Positions 18,118-26,537 of a stretch of DNA of 64,000 nt are shown here, piece by piece. Below the pieces are notes generated by a model that saw only the letters and a program-made list of their open reading frames with translations, searched no databases and was not told the DNA's origin. Within the stretch, counting starts at the first letter, position 1. Every line of letters begins with the position of its first letter. Made by a program: the position numbers and the translations under genes. Source of the DNA: Micromonospora echinaurantiaca (GTDB taxonomy: Bacteria; Actinomycetota; Actinomycetes; Mycobacteriales; Micromonosporaceae); the NCBI RefSeq assembly GCF_900090235.1, contig NZ_LT607750.1, forward strand, positions 7,025,501 through 7,089,500. Reading direction: 5' to 3'.

Positions 18118-18252
18118 TCGTCTCCACGCGATGACCGTCCCGGGCGGCACGGGGTGACTCTGCGGGAGGCGAGCCGCACCCCGCCCGGTGCTGGGCAGCC
18201 CCCGGCCGGCGGCAGCTTGGTGGCACCGGACGGGTTTGACCGGGCTGGACGG

Positions 18253-19116
18253 TCAGCCGGGCAGCGGGGTGGCGGTGAGCCGGGCGGCCCGTTCCTTGGC
18301 CGCCTGCTGCATCGGCCCCTCCCGGTAGCGGCGGGGCAGCGCGGCGAGGGCGAGGCGCAGGGCCCGTACCGTCAGGTCGGCCGAGAGCGCGGTGGTCGGC
18401 AGGCCGAGGCCGCCGTACATCCGCCGGGCCCAGGCCGGCAGCAGTGCCAGCGCGGTGCCGGCGATCCCGAAGTACGCCCACCGGGGCGGGCCGAGGGTGA
18501 GGCCGACCCGGACCGGCAGGCTGAGCTTCCACGGCAGCGGTGGCGCGGTGAGGAAGAGCGCGGTCTCCGCCGCCTCCCGGGTCATCCGCAGCTCCGGGCG
18601 GATCCGCCGGTAGTACTCCGCCACCTCGGCGGCGGAGCCCGGCACGGTCTGTGGATCCAGGCCGACCAGGGCGGCGGCCCGCCGCTGCTCGGTGTAGTAG
18701 CCGTCCACCTCGTCGCCGGTCAGCGGCAGCCCGGCCCGGCGCGCGGTGTCGAGGAACGACTCGATCTCGGTGACGTGCACCCAGCGCAGCAGGTCGGGCT
18801 CGTCGATCCGGAACTCCTCCCCGGTGGCCGGGTCGGTGGCCCGCATCCGGGCGTGCAGCCGGCGCAGCCGCAGCCCGGCCGCCTCCGCCTCGGCGGTGGT
18901 GCCGTAGATGGTGGTGGCCACGTAGGTGGCGGTGCGGACCAGGCGCCCCCAGGCGTCGGTGCGGTAGTTGCTGTTCTGCGCCACCCCGGCCATCGCCCGC
19001 GGGTGCAGCGCCTGCAGGTAGAGCGAGCGCAGGCCGGCGACGAGCAGGATCGGCTCCTCGTGCACCTTCCAGGTGACCGAGCCGGGACCGAACAGGCCGA
19101 CGTCATCCGACTTCAC
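18253..19116 (-). CDS. Oxygenase MpaB family protein (DUF2236)
   Basis: 287 residues from GTG 19116. ILLVAGLRSLYLQALHPRAMAGVAQNSNYRTDAWGRLVRT is the DUF2236 N-terminal signature. HVTEIESFLDTARRAG and YYRRIRPELRMT follow. MpaB-type enzymes are heme-dependent oxygenases, and latex-clearing protein belongs to the same superfamily. The actual substrate here is unknown. The gene is not obviously in an operon. Confidence 0.83.
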   Translation of the reverse strand: MKSDDVGLFGPGSVTWKVHEEPILLVAGLRSLYLQALHPRAMAGVAQNSNYRTDAWGRLVRTATYVATTIYGTTAEAEAAGLRLRRLHARMRATDPATGEEFRIDEPDLLRWVHVTEIESFLDTARRAGLPLTGDEVDGYYTEQRRAAALVGLDPQTVPGSAAEVAEYYRRIRPELRMTREAAETALFLTAPPLPWKLSLPVRVGLTLGPPRWAYFGIAGTALALLPAWARRMYGGLGLPTTALSADLTVRALRLALAALPRRYREGPMQQAAKERAARLTATPLPG

Positions 19117-19173
19117 CGAACCAGCGTGCCACGGCCGGAGCCCGTTCCGGCGGTCGCGGGTGCGCGGCCCTGG

Positions 19174-19602
19174 TCAGTCGTCGGCGGAGCGGCGGGCCTG
19201 GCAGGCCGGGCAGAGGCCCCAGAAGGTCACTTCCGCCTCGTCCACCTCGAAGCCGTTGTCGATGTTCGGGTCGAGGCAGGGTGCGGAGCCGACCGCGCAG
19301 TCGATGTCGGCGATCTCGCCGCAGCCCCGGCAGACCACGTGGTGGTGGTTGTCGCCGACCCGGGCCTCGTACCGGGCGGGGCTGCCGGCCGGCTCGATCC
19401 GGCGGGACAGGCCGGCCCGGGACAGCGCACCCAGGACGTCGTAGACGGCCTGGGTGGAGACCGAGTCGAGGCGCTCACGCACCCGTCGGGTGATCTCGTC
19501 CACCTCGAGGTGGCCGCCAGCGGCCAGCACCTCGAGCACGGCGAGGCGCGGCCGGGTCACCCGTAGGCCCTTCGACCGGAGCAGATCCTCGCCACTGGAC
19601 AT
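19174..19602 (-). CDS. Fur family transcriptional regulator
   Basis: 142 residues from ATG 19602. An N-terminal winged helix (GLRVTRPRLAVLEVL, STQAVYDVLGALSRAG) is followed by metal-site residues HHHVVCRGCGEI and a C-terminal CPACQ. The two CxxC pairs form the structural zinc site. Closest in pattern to actinobacterial FurA/CatR-type peroxide or iron sensors. No katG is adjacent, so the regulon is not shown by context. The open frame extends upstream to 19668, but that part is not conserved-looking. Confidence 0.88.
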   Translation of the reverse strand: MSSGEDLLRSKGLRVTRPRLAVLEVLAAGGHLEVDEITRRVRERLDSVSTQAVYDVLGALSRAGLSRRIEPAGSPARYEARVGDNHHHVVCRGCGEIADIDCAVGSAPCLDPNIDNGFEVDEAEVTFWGLCPACQARRSADD

Positions 19603-19859
19603 GTGCCAATGACAGCACGGGCGCAGGAGGTCGACAACCGAGCTCCGGGACGAGGTGGCCCCGACCACAGCCTGGTGACCGGCGTTGATCTTTCGGGGCA
19701 GCTCGATGGGAGCGCTGCCGATCGTTCGGTGAAGATCCTTGCGAGTCCGGTGAACCGGACCGGCCGGGGGCGCGTGTGACCCGGTGAGAGTCCTGGGCGG
19801 GTCTACCGGCGCACCGTACGCTGGCCTCCCGCGACCGCGAACTGCCCCGGAGGTTGTCG

Positions 19860-20342
19860 ATGTTCCTGAAGGTGCTGGGTCTTCCAGTACACGTGCTGGT
19901 GGTGCACGCGGTCGTGTTGTTCGTGCCGCTGCTGGCGCTCCTCTCCGCCGCGTACGTGGCGCTGCCCCGGTTCCGGTCCCGGCTGGACTGGGCGGTGGGG
20001 GCCCTCGCCGTGATCGCGCCGTTGACCGCGTGGGTCGCCGTCCAGTCAGGGGAGCGGCTGACCGACCACCAGGTGGCGCGGGGTTTCCAGGGCGAGATCC
20101 TGGACAAGATCTACGAGCACTCCCGCTACGGTGACCTGCTGTTCCGGTACACCCTGCCGCTCGGCGTCGGCGCTCTCCTGCTGGTCGCGCTGACCAGCGG
20201 GCACCCCCGGGTGCCGCGGCTGCCGAACTGGGCCGTCCCGGCGCTGTCGGTGGTGGTGATCGCCCTCGGGGTGGCGTCCCTGGTCTACGTCTACCTGACC
20301 GGGCACTCCGGAGCCGACGCCGTCTGGGGCAACACCTTCTGA
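19860..20342 (+). CDS. DUF2231 domain membrane protein
   Basis: 160 residues from ATG 19860, six bases after CCGGAGG. Four membrane helices; GLPVHVLVVHAVVLFVPLLA contains the PxHxxxVH pattern of DUF2231, where the histidines may bind heme or metal. The short loop with GERLTDHQVARGFQGEILDKIYEHSRYGD is on one face. Function unknown. Confidence 0.82.
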   Translation: MFLKVLGLPVHVLVVHAVVLFVPLLALLSAAYVALPRFRSRLDWAVGALAVIAPLTAWVAVQSGERLTDHQVARGFQGEILDKIYEHSRYGDLLFRYTLPLGVGALLLVALTSGHPRVPRLPNWAVPALSVVVIALGVASLVYVYLTGHSGADAVWGNTF

Positions 20343-20379
20343 CCCGCGGCTGGCGCCCCTGCTGGTGCTCCCGGCCGAC

Positions 20380-20892
20380 TCAGAAGAGGACGCGCGAGCA
20401 GAGCAGGCAGCACAGCACCACCAGCACCACCCCGGCCACCACGCCCACCCCCCAGGTGACCCGCTGCGCCCGCTGTTCCGCCGCGTCGAGCCCGACCATG
20501 TCCTGCGGCGGCAGGGGCCGGGGCGGTGGCGGTTGCAGGTGTACCGGCGGTCGCCAACCGGCCGGGGGTGGCACGGTCGGCGGCGGACCGGCGTACCCGC
20601 CCGCCGGCCGGCCGGCGGCCGCCGGCGGCGCGGGGTGGGCTGGTCCGCTCGGCGTGGCCGGCGCGGGCTGCCCGGTCGGCGGTGCCGGCGGCGCCCAGGC
20701 GGACCCGCCCGGCGCCGGCGGTGGTGGGGTCCGGGCCGGCTCGGTCGGCACGACGGTGTGCTGAGTCGGCGCGGCGGAGGGCTGGGTCGGCTCGGTCGGC
20801 GCGGCGGGGGGCTGGGTCGGCGACCCCTCGGCGCCGGCGTCGGGTCGCCGCCACTGGTCGTCCGGGGAGCTGCCGGAGCTGGGGGTCGTCAC
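20380..20892 (-). CDS. Pro-rich tail-anchored membrane protein
   Basis: 170 residues from GTG 20892. About 135 residues of Pro/Ala/Thr-rich low complexity come before one C-terminal helix (WGVGVVAGVVLVVLCCLLC). Such disordered tail-anchored proteins are common in actinobacteria and poorly conserved in sequence. No function can be assigned. The long upstream open frame is an artefact of GC bias. Confidence 0.6.
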   Translation of the reverse strand: MTTPSSGSSPDDQWRRPDAGAEGSPTQPPAAPTEPTQPSAAPTQHTVVPTEPARTPPPPAPGGSAWAPPAPPTGQPAPATPSGPAHPAPPAAAGRPAGGYAGPPPTVPPPAGWRPPVHLQPPPPRPLPPQDMVGLDAAEQRAQRVTWGVGVVAGVVLVVLCCLLCSRVLF

Positions 20893-20999
20893 GCCGTCCG
20901 ACGCTACCAACGCACCCGCCCTGCGGCCGGCCGGACGCGGCCGGTCCAGCCGGTTCGGTGCCGGCCGGCTGACGCCCGGCTGCGTTAGTCTTGCCGCTC

Positions 21000-21179
21000 G
21001 TGAGCACCGAGGACCCCGGGGCGCCGGTACGCGGCGACGACGACCGCACGGTCGACCTGAGCGACGACTTCGTGGTGCTGCCCGAGCAGACCGCCGACGA
21101 CACCGACCGGGGCTGGGGCGAGCGGGCCGGCGGCAACGACGACTGGCTGCTCGCCGAACGCCCGCCGCACTGGGACTGA
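21000..21179 (+). CDS. Small acidic hypothetical protein (59 aa)
   Basis: From GTG 21000, a 59-residue acidic protein (TVDLSDDFVVLPEQTADDTDRGWGE ends in LLAERPPHWD). The WxE and PPHWD C-terminal pattern recurs in small actinobacterial proteins of unknown role. Codon bias supports coding. It is convergent with the gene ending at 21192. Confidence 0.6.
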   Translation: MSTEDPGAPVRGDDDRTVDLSDDFVVLPEQTADDTDRGWGERAGGNDDWLLAERPPHWD

Positions 21180-21191
21180 CGCCGACGCTGG

Positions 21192-21884
21192 TCATTCGCG
21201 TACCACGATGGCGAAGCGGCTGCCTTCCGGCTGGCTGACGGCGCGCCGCGCCTGGTCGGGCGGGAGCGCCAGGTAGAGCGCCGCGCCGGCGTCGAGGGCG
21301 TCGACACCGACCACGTCGAGCACCAGTGCCCGGGAGGCCAGCAGGGATCCCGTGCCGTCCGCACCCGGCGGCAGCGCGAGCAGGTCGACCCGTGCGCCCG
21401 GACGCACCACCGCGAGGGCCGCCGGCTCGGCCAGCCGGACCGGCACGCCGACCGCCCCGCTGGGCAGGGGTAGGGGCGCCGGCCGCCCGCCCGGGCCGGC
21501 CACCGGCTCGCCACCTCCGGGATCGGTACCGCCGTCCGTGCCGTCGAGCGCCCCGGCCTGCTCGCCGCTGCCAGGGGCGCCGGACCGGTCGCCCGACCCG
21601 CCCGGCTCTCCGCTGGCGAGGCCCGGCCCGGCGGGACGGCGGGTGCCCGACGGGCCGGCGCCGCCGGTCGGCTCGCCGTCCGGTGAGCCGGACGACGACC
21701 CGCTGGGCGGTGGACGGGAGCCGGCCGGGCCGGGCGGGCAGCCGGCCGGGGTGTGCAGGACGGCCGCCGCCAGGCCGAGCAGCGCGGCGAACAGGCCGGC
21801 CCGGAGCAGCGTGGCGCGCCGGGGCAGCCAGGGACGGCGCAGCGGACGTAGCGCTCTCGCCGAGACCGCGTCGCCGCTCGCCAT
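21192..21884 (-). CDS. CpaB/RcpC-like SAF-domain membrane protein
   Basis: 230 residues from ATG 21884. One helix (TLLRAGLFAALLGLAAAVL) is followed by a 90-residue Gly/Ser/Pro/acidic linker and a C-terminal domain with VPVRLAEPAALAVVRPGARVDLLALPP and SRALVLDVVGVDA. This is the pattern of the second half of CpaB/RcpC Flp-pilus assembly proteins. No pilus genes are adjacent, so a pilus role is uncertain. Two DnaA-type boxes lie 86-124 bases upstream. Confidence 0.65.
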   Translation of the reverse strand: MASGDAVSARALRPLRRPWLPRRATLLRAGLFAALLGLAAAVLHTPAGCPPGPAGSRPPPSGSSSGSPDGEPTGGAGPSGTRRPAGPGLASGEPGGSGDRSGAPGSGEQAGALDGTDGGTDPGGGEPVAGPGGRPAPLPLPSGAVGVPVRLAEPAALAVVRPGARVDLLALPPGADGTGSLLASRALVLDVVGVDALDAGAALYLALPPDQARRAVSQPEGSRFAIVVRE

Positions 21885-21970
21885 GGCCGCCTCCCTGCCT
21901 GAACCCGGTACCGTCACGGCACCCGTGGGCAGCAGGCTAGGCGGCACGGCGCCGCCGACGGGTCCACCGC

Positions 21971-22008
21971 CGGCGGCCTGTGGACAACCCGGCGGCCTGT
22001 GGACAACG
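21971..22008. repeat. Tandem 19-bp repeat carrying two DnaA-box-like sites
   Basis: The unit CGGCGGCCTGTGGACAACC occurs twice head-to-tail (21971-21989 and 21990-22008; the last base differs). Each unit contains TGTGGACAA (21979-21987, 21998-22006), the reverse of TTGTCCACA, which is the actinobacterial DnaA box. The pair lies in the gap between FmdB and the CpaB-like gene, upstream of the latter. Confidence 0.6.
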
Positions 22009-22080
22009 CCCGCGCGGGAGCGGTTTCTGCTACGGCACCGTGGCCGCCAGGTCGGCGCCGCCGGTGCCGGCGGCGTCGCC

Positions 22081-22452
22081 TCAGGAGGCGGTGCTGCTCG
22101 CCGCCGGGGCCTTGCTGGTCGAGCCGCCGGTGGACGAGCCGGCGGAGCTGGACGAACCCGAGGAGCCGTTCGACGTCGAGCTGCTCGATCCGTTCGACGA
22201 ACCGGAGCTGCCGGCCGAGGAGGTGTCGCTCTTCGCCGGCTTGCTGGCGCCGCTGCCGGCCGTCTCCGAGCCGGACGAGCGGGAATCGGTGCGGTAGAAG
22301 CCCGAGCCCTTGAAGACGATGCCGACGGAGTTGAAGACCTTCCGCAGCCGCCCCTCACACGCCGGGCACTCGGTCAGCGGCTCGTCAGAGAAGGACTGCA
22401 CCGCCTCGAGCTGGTGGCCGCACGCGGTGCAGGCGTACTGGTACGTGGGCAC
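22081..22452 (-). CDS. FmdB family zinc ribbon protein
   Basis: 123 residues from GTG 22452 (VPTYQYACTACGH), preceded by GGAGGAGAAC. The 60-residue zinc ribbon has CTACGH and CPACEG, two CxxC knuckles, then FNSVGIVFKGSGFYRTDSR, the family C-terminal motif. The remaining half is a Ser/Gly-rich tail. FmdB proteins are small nucleic-acid- or protein-binding regulators of unproven role. The CIRCE-type site just upstream suggests heat-shock control by HrcA. Confidence 0.85.
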   Translation of the reverse strand: MPTYQYACTACGHQLEAVQSFSDEPLTECPACEGRLRKVFNSVGIVFKGSGFYRTDSRSSGSETAGSGASKPAKSDTSSAGSSGSSNGSSSSTSNGSSGSSSSAGSSTGGSTSKAPAASSTAS

Positions 22453-22480
22453 GTTCTCCTCCGGAATCTGGCACGGCCGG

Positions 22481-22507
22481 TTGGCACTCGACGTATTCGA
22501 GTGCCAA
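22481..22507 (-). promoter_or_regulatory. CIRCE-type operator (HrcA site)
   Basis: TTGGCACTC, 9-nt spacer, GAGTGCCAA: a perfect 9-bp inverted repeat with the CIRCE geometry (consensus TTAGCACTC-N9-GAGTGCTAA). It differs by one base per arm, and symmetrically. It lies 29-55 bases before the FmdB start, where a repressor would block transcription. Confidence 0.85.
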
Positions 22508-22514
22508 TGGTGCG

Positions 22515-23165
22515 TCATGCGCCCCGGATTCGTCCAGCGGAAGTGTGGGGCGCGACACCTGGCGCGATGCCCGACGCGCCGTCCAGCGTACGCAGGCCCT
22601 CGGCGGGGGTGACCACCGCGCGTACCGGGCGGTCGTGCGGCTCGGCGGGGACCGCCTCGACCAGCTCACCGTCGTGCAGCGGCACCACGGTGAGCGCCGT
22701 CACCGGCACCCGGGCCAGCGCCCGGTCGTACGAGCCGCCGCCGCGGCCCAGCCGCAGCCCCCGGCGGTCCACCGCCAGCGCGGGCACCACCACCAGCTCC
22801 GCCCCGGCCACCGCGCTGCGGCCCAGCCGCGGCCCGGCCGGCTCCCGCATCCCCCGGCCCGCCGCGACCAGCCCGTCCGGCCCGGTCCAGGCCGCCCAGT
22901 CCAGGTCGAGGTCCGCGCACAGCACCGGCAGCAGCAGCTCACCCCCGGCCGGCAGCGCCGCGGCGAGCACCTCGGGCAGCTCCGGCCCGCCCGGCTCGCT
23001 GCCGACCGGCACGTACGCGGTCATCCGGCGCGGGCGCAGCCGGCGTACCACGGCAACCAGCTCGGCCTGGACGCGCGCCGCGGCGGCGGCCCGCTGCGCA
23101 GCGGTCAGCGCCCGGCGGCGGGCGAGCAGCGCGGCACGGACATCCCGCTTGGCCACATGTGCCAC
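22515..23165 (-). CDS. 5-formyltetrahydrofolate cyclo-ligase
   Basis: About 216 residues if started at GTG 23165. GTG 23156 is equally possible, and the TTG at 23219 less likely. LGRGGGSYDRALA is the signature ATP/folate-binding loop. KRDVRAALLARRRAL starts the fold, and VPVGSEPGGPELPEVL is the usual middle region. The enzyme converts 5-formyl-THF to 5,10-methenyl-THF with ATP. In actinobacteria this gene usually sits next to galU and glp, as here. Confidence 0.87.
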   Translation of the reverse strand: MAHVAKRDVRAALLARRRALTAAQRAAAAARVQAELVAVVRRLRPRRMTAYVPVGSEPGGPELPEVLAAALPAGGELLLPVLCADLDLDWAAWTGPDGLVAAGRGMREPAGPRLGRSAVAGAELVVVPALAVDRRGLRLGRGGGSYDRALARVPVTALTVVPLHDGELVEAVPAEPHDRPVRAVVTPAEGLRTLDGASGIAPGVAPHTSAGRIRGA

Positions 23166-23282
23166 ATCGGCCGCTTGCGCTCCATCAGAAAAATCCGGCA
23201 CGCAACACTCCTGACGCAACGCCTTCCACCTGGTCGCTCTGTGTCAGCATCGCAGCATCGGCGGAACTTCCGGGGGGACCGA

Positions 23283-25571
23283 GTGACGCTACGTGGGCGG
23301 TTGACCGCAGCCTTCCTGGCGGTGGTGCTCGGCCCGGTGCTGCTCGGAGCGTTCTTCGTCGCCTCGACCGTAGCGTCCGTCGACCGCGGTCGCTCCACCG
23401 AGCGCCTCGCCGTGGCGGCGGCGACCGTGCGTACCGCCGTCGACGCCCTCTGCCAGCAGTTGCGTGCCGCCGCCGACGCGGTCGCCCTCACCCCCGACCA
23501 CGCCGGCGCCGCCGGGCAGGTGGTCAGCCGGGGCCTCGCCGCCGCGGTGCGGGTCACCGACCAGGCCGGCCGGGTCACCTACGCGACGCCGGGCTCGCCG
23601 CCGGCCCCGTGGCGGGACTGCGCGGCCGACGCCCCGGCGTTCGGTCCGGTGTCGGCCCTCGCCGTGCGGGTGGACCTGCGCGACCCGGCCGGCGTCGGGT
23701 TGGGCGCGGTCGCCGCCGCGCAGCCGGTGGACCCGGCCTTCGTGGCCCGGCTGGCGGCGGTGACCGGCGTGGCGGTCACCCTGCTCGACGGGGCTGCGGC
23801 GCCCGCCCGGGTCGCGCACACCACCGAGGCCACCGGGGTACGCGACGCCGTGCTGGGCGCCGCCGGCAGGGTCGACGGCGAGGCGGTCACCGAGACCGCC
23901 GACGGCCGGTACGTCCGGCGGGTCGGCCCGACCTCCGGGCAGCCGCTGCCGCTGGTGCTCTCCGTGCCCAGCGACCAGCCACCGGGCCTGCGGGGCGCGC
24001 TGGTCGGCGCGGTGCTGCTGGCCGCCCTGCTGGCGGTGGCCGTCGCCTGGCGGCTGGCCCGGGTGACCACCCGGCCGCTGGTGGAGCTGGCCGGCGCGGT
24101 GGACCGGGTGGCCGGTGGCGACCTGGGCACCCGGGTCCCGGTGCGCAGCCGCGACGAGATCGGCCGGCTGGCCGGCGCCTTCAACCGGATGACCCGGGAG
24201 ACCGGCAGCTACGTGGCGGCGCTGACCAGCAGCCGGGACCAGCTGCGCGGGCACCTGGCGGTACTCGGCGACACCCTGGCGAGTACCCACGACCTGCAAC
24301 GCATCCTGCGGGTCATCCTGCACAGCGCGATCGCGGCGACCGGTGCCCGGGCCGGCGCCGTGCTGCTGCTGGACTCCGGCGGGGTGCTCGTGGCGCAGTG
24401 CACGGAAGGGCTGGACGGGCGCCTGCCGGCGGACGACCCGCCCGATTCGGCGCCGTTGCGGGTGCCGGTGGGCGCCGGGGTGGTCGGCGCGGTCGCGGCG
24501 ACCGGCGAGGCCCGGCGGGGCCGGATCGAGCCGTCCGAGGTCCCGGCGGGGGAGCCGCGCTGCCAGACGTACGTCGCGGTGCCGTTCGCCGCGCCCGGCG
24601 CCGCACCGGCCGACCCGCCCGGACGCGGCGCGGAGAGCGCGGCCGCGGCCCGCCCCGGTGACCCGGCGCCGCGCCCGGGGGTCGACCCGGCGCCCGAGGC
24701 CGGCGCGCTCGGCGTGCTCGCCCTCTACGACCGGCTCGGCGCGGACGAGTTCGACGACGACGACCTGCGCACCCTGCGTACCTTCGCCGGGCACGCGGCG
24801 GTGGCGGTGGACAACGTGCGGGTGCACGAGGAGGCGCAACGGCTCTCCCTCACCGACCCGCTCACCGGGCTGTGGAACTACCGCTACCTGCGCGAGTCGA
24901 TGCGCCGGGAGGTGGAGCGGGCCAACCGGTTCGGCCGGATGCTCAGCGTCCTCGCCCTCGACCTGGACCGGTTCAAGCAGGTCAACGACACCTACGGGCA
25001 TCCGGCCGGGGACGCGGTGCTGGCCGAGTTCGCCCGCCGGGTGCGCGGCGAGATCCGCGAGGTGGACCTCGCCTTCCGGCAGGGCGGCGAGGAGTTCGTG
25101 GTGCTGCTGCCGGAGACCGACGCGCGCGGCGCGGCGATCGTGGCGGACCGGCTCGGTGCGGCGATCCGGGACACGCCGATCGCCGTGCACGGGCACGGCG
25201 GCACCCCGGTGACGCTCGTGGTCACCGTGTCGATCGGCATCGCCGTCTACCCCGACCACGGCACCACCGGGCAGCAGGTGCTGGACGCCGCCGACGACGC
25301 CCTCTACACCGCCAAGGACGCCGGCCGGGACACCTGGCGGGTGGTCAGCGCGCGCCGTACCCCGCCGGTGCGGGAGATCCCGGTCCCGGCGGCGGCGGTC
25401 AGCCCGGCGGACGGGTTCCCCCGGGCCGGCGCCGGTCCGGCCCCGCCGGCCGGCGGGGCGGCGCCCGGCGAGCCCGAGCCGTGCGGGGCCGCGCCGGATG
25501 CCGCCCGGGCCGGACCGGCCGGCGGCGCGTCTTCCGGGCCACACCCGCCACGGCAGACCCGTGGCCGATAG
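23283..25571 (+). CDS. Membrane diguanylate cyclase (HAMP-GAF-GGDEF)
   Basis: 762 residues from GTG 23283. Order: membrane helix (about 8-30), external sensor region, second helix (LRGALVGAVLLAALLAVAVAW), HAMP (VTTRPLVELAGAVDRVAGGDLGTRVP), GAF (about 330-500, with a Pro/Ala insert), then GGDEF-type domain with GGEEF at 601-605 and an RxxD inhibitory I-site at 592-595. An active c-di-GMP synthase with product inhibition is expected. The C-terminal 70 residues are Pro/Ala-rich. The open frame begins far upstream, but that part overlaps the divergent folate gene. Confidence 0.88.
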   Translation: MTLRGRLTAAFLAVVLGPVLLGAFFVASTVASVDRGRSTERLAVAAATVRTAVDALCQQLRAAADAVALTPDHAGAAGQVVSRGLAAAVRVTDQAGRVTYATPGSPPAPWRDCAADAPAFGPVSALAVRVDLRDPAGVGLGAVAAAQPVDPAFVARLAAVTGVAVTLLDGAAAPARVAHTTEATGVRDAVLGAAGRVDGEAVTETADGRYVRRVGPTSGQPLPLVLSVPSDQPPGLRGALVGAVLLAALLAVAVAWRLARVTTRPLVELAGAVDRVAGGDLGTRVPVRSRDEIGRLAGAFNRMTRETGSYVAALTSSRDQLRGHLAVLGDTLASTHDLQRILRVILHSAIAATGARAGAVLLLDSGGVLVAQCTEGLDGRLPADDPPDSAPLRVPVGAGVVGAVAATGEARRGRIEPSEVPAGEPRCQTYVAVPFAAPGAAPADPPGRGAESAAAARPGDPAPRPGVDPAPEAGALGVLALYDRLGADEFDDDDLRTLRTFAGHAAVAVDNVRVHEEAQRLSLTDPLTGLWNYRYLRESMRREVERANRFGRMLSVLALDLDRFKQVNDTYGHPAGDAVLAEFARRVRGEIREVDLAFRQGGEEFVVLLPETDARGAAIVADRLGAAIRDTPIAVHGHGGTPVTLVVTVSIGIAVYPDHGTTGQQVLDAADDALYTAKDAGRDTWRVVSARRTPPVREIPVPAAAVSPADGFPRAGAGPAPPAGGAAPGEPEPCGAAPDAARAGPAGGASSGPHPPRQTRGR

Positions 25572-25580
25572 TCTCGCGAC

Positions 25581-26537
25581 ATGTCGGAGCACTCAGCGAA
25601 GCCCTCCACGGCGACCGCCGCGACCGGTCGTCCCCGCGCGGTCAAGGCCGTCATCCCGGCCGCCGGTCTGGCCACCCGGTTCCTGCCGGCCACCAAGGCG
25701 GTGCCCAAGGAGCTGCTGCCGGTGGTCGACCGGCCGGTGTTGCAGTACATCGTCGAGGAGGCCACCCAGGCCGGCATCAGCGACGTCCTGCTGATCACCG
25801 GCCGGGGCAAGACGTCGATGGTGGACCACTTCGACCGCCGCCCCGACCTGGAGGCCCGGCTGGAGAAGAAGCCCGACATCCTGGCCGCGGTGCAGCGCCC
25901 CAGCGAGCTGGCCGACATCTACACCGTCCGGCAGCCCGAGCAGCTCGGCCTCGGCCACGCCGTCGGGTACGCCGAGTCGCACGTCGGCGACCAGCCCTTC
26001 GCGGTGCTGCTCGGCGACGAGTTCGTCAAGCTCGACCAGCCGCTGCTGCCGGCCATGTTGGAGCTCCAGGCCCGCACCGGCGGCGTGGTGCTGGCCTTCT
26101 TCGAGGTCGACCCGGCCGAGACGAAGCGGTACGGGATCGCCTCGGTCGAGCCCGCCGAGGCGGAGCTGACCGACATCGGCGAGGTCGTGAAGGTCACCGG
26201 CATGGTGGAGAAGCCCAAGCCGGAGGAGGCGCCGAGCAACCTCGCGGTCCTCGGCCGCTACGTGCTCCCCGGCCGGATCTTCGACGCGATCCGGCGTACC
26301 GAGCCGGGCAGCGGTGGGGAGATCCAGCTGACCGACGCCATGGAGATCCTGCGCAACGAGGGCGTCCCGGTGCACGCGATCGTCTACCGGGGCACCCGCT
26401 ACGACACCGGCATGCCGCTGGGCTACCTGCAGACGGTGGTGCAGATCGCCGCCGAGCGGGAGGACCTCGGCGCCGAGTTCCGCAAGTGGCTGGTCGAGTT
26501 CGTCAACGCCGACACGGCGGGCGGATCTGGTACATGA
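25581..26537 (+). CDS. galU: UTP-glucose-1-phosphate uridylyltransferase
   Basis: 318 residues from ATG 25581. AVIPAAGLATRFLPATKAVPKELLPVVDRPVLQYIV is the nucleotide-sugar pyrophosphorylase signature. LGDEFV and VEKPKPEEAPSN follow. It makes UDP-glucose from UTP and glucose-1-phosphate for polysaccharide and cell-envelope synthesis. Overlaps the start of the moeA-like gene by 4 bases (ATGA). Confidence 0.92.
   Translation: MSEHSAKPSTATAATGRPRAVKAVIPAAGLATRFLPATKAVPKELLPVVDRPVLQYIVEEATQAGISDVLLITGRGKTSMVDHFDRRPDLEARLEKKPDILAAVQRPSELADIYTVRQPEQLGLGHAVGYAESHVGDQPFAVLLGDEFVKLDQPLLPAMLELQARTGGVVLAFFEVDPAETKRYGIASVEPAEAELTDIGEVVKVTGMVEKPKPEEAPSNLAVLGRYVLPGRIFDAIRRTEPGSGGEIQLTDAMEILRNEGVPVHAIVYRGTRYDTGMPLGYLQTVVQIAAEREDLGAEFRKWLVEFVNADTAGGSGT

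Noticed and set aside
22545..23282. N-terminal extension making the diguanylate cyclase 1008 residues
   Set aside because: Overlaps the divergent folate cyclo-ligase gene, and the real start has a ribosome site and begins a membrane helix.
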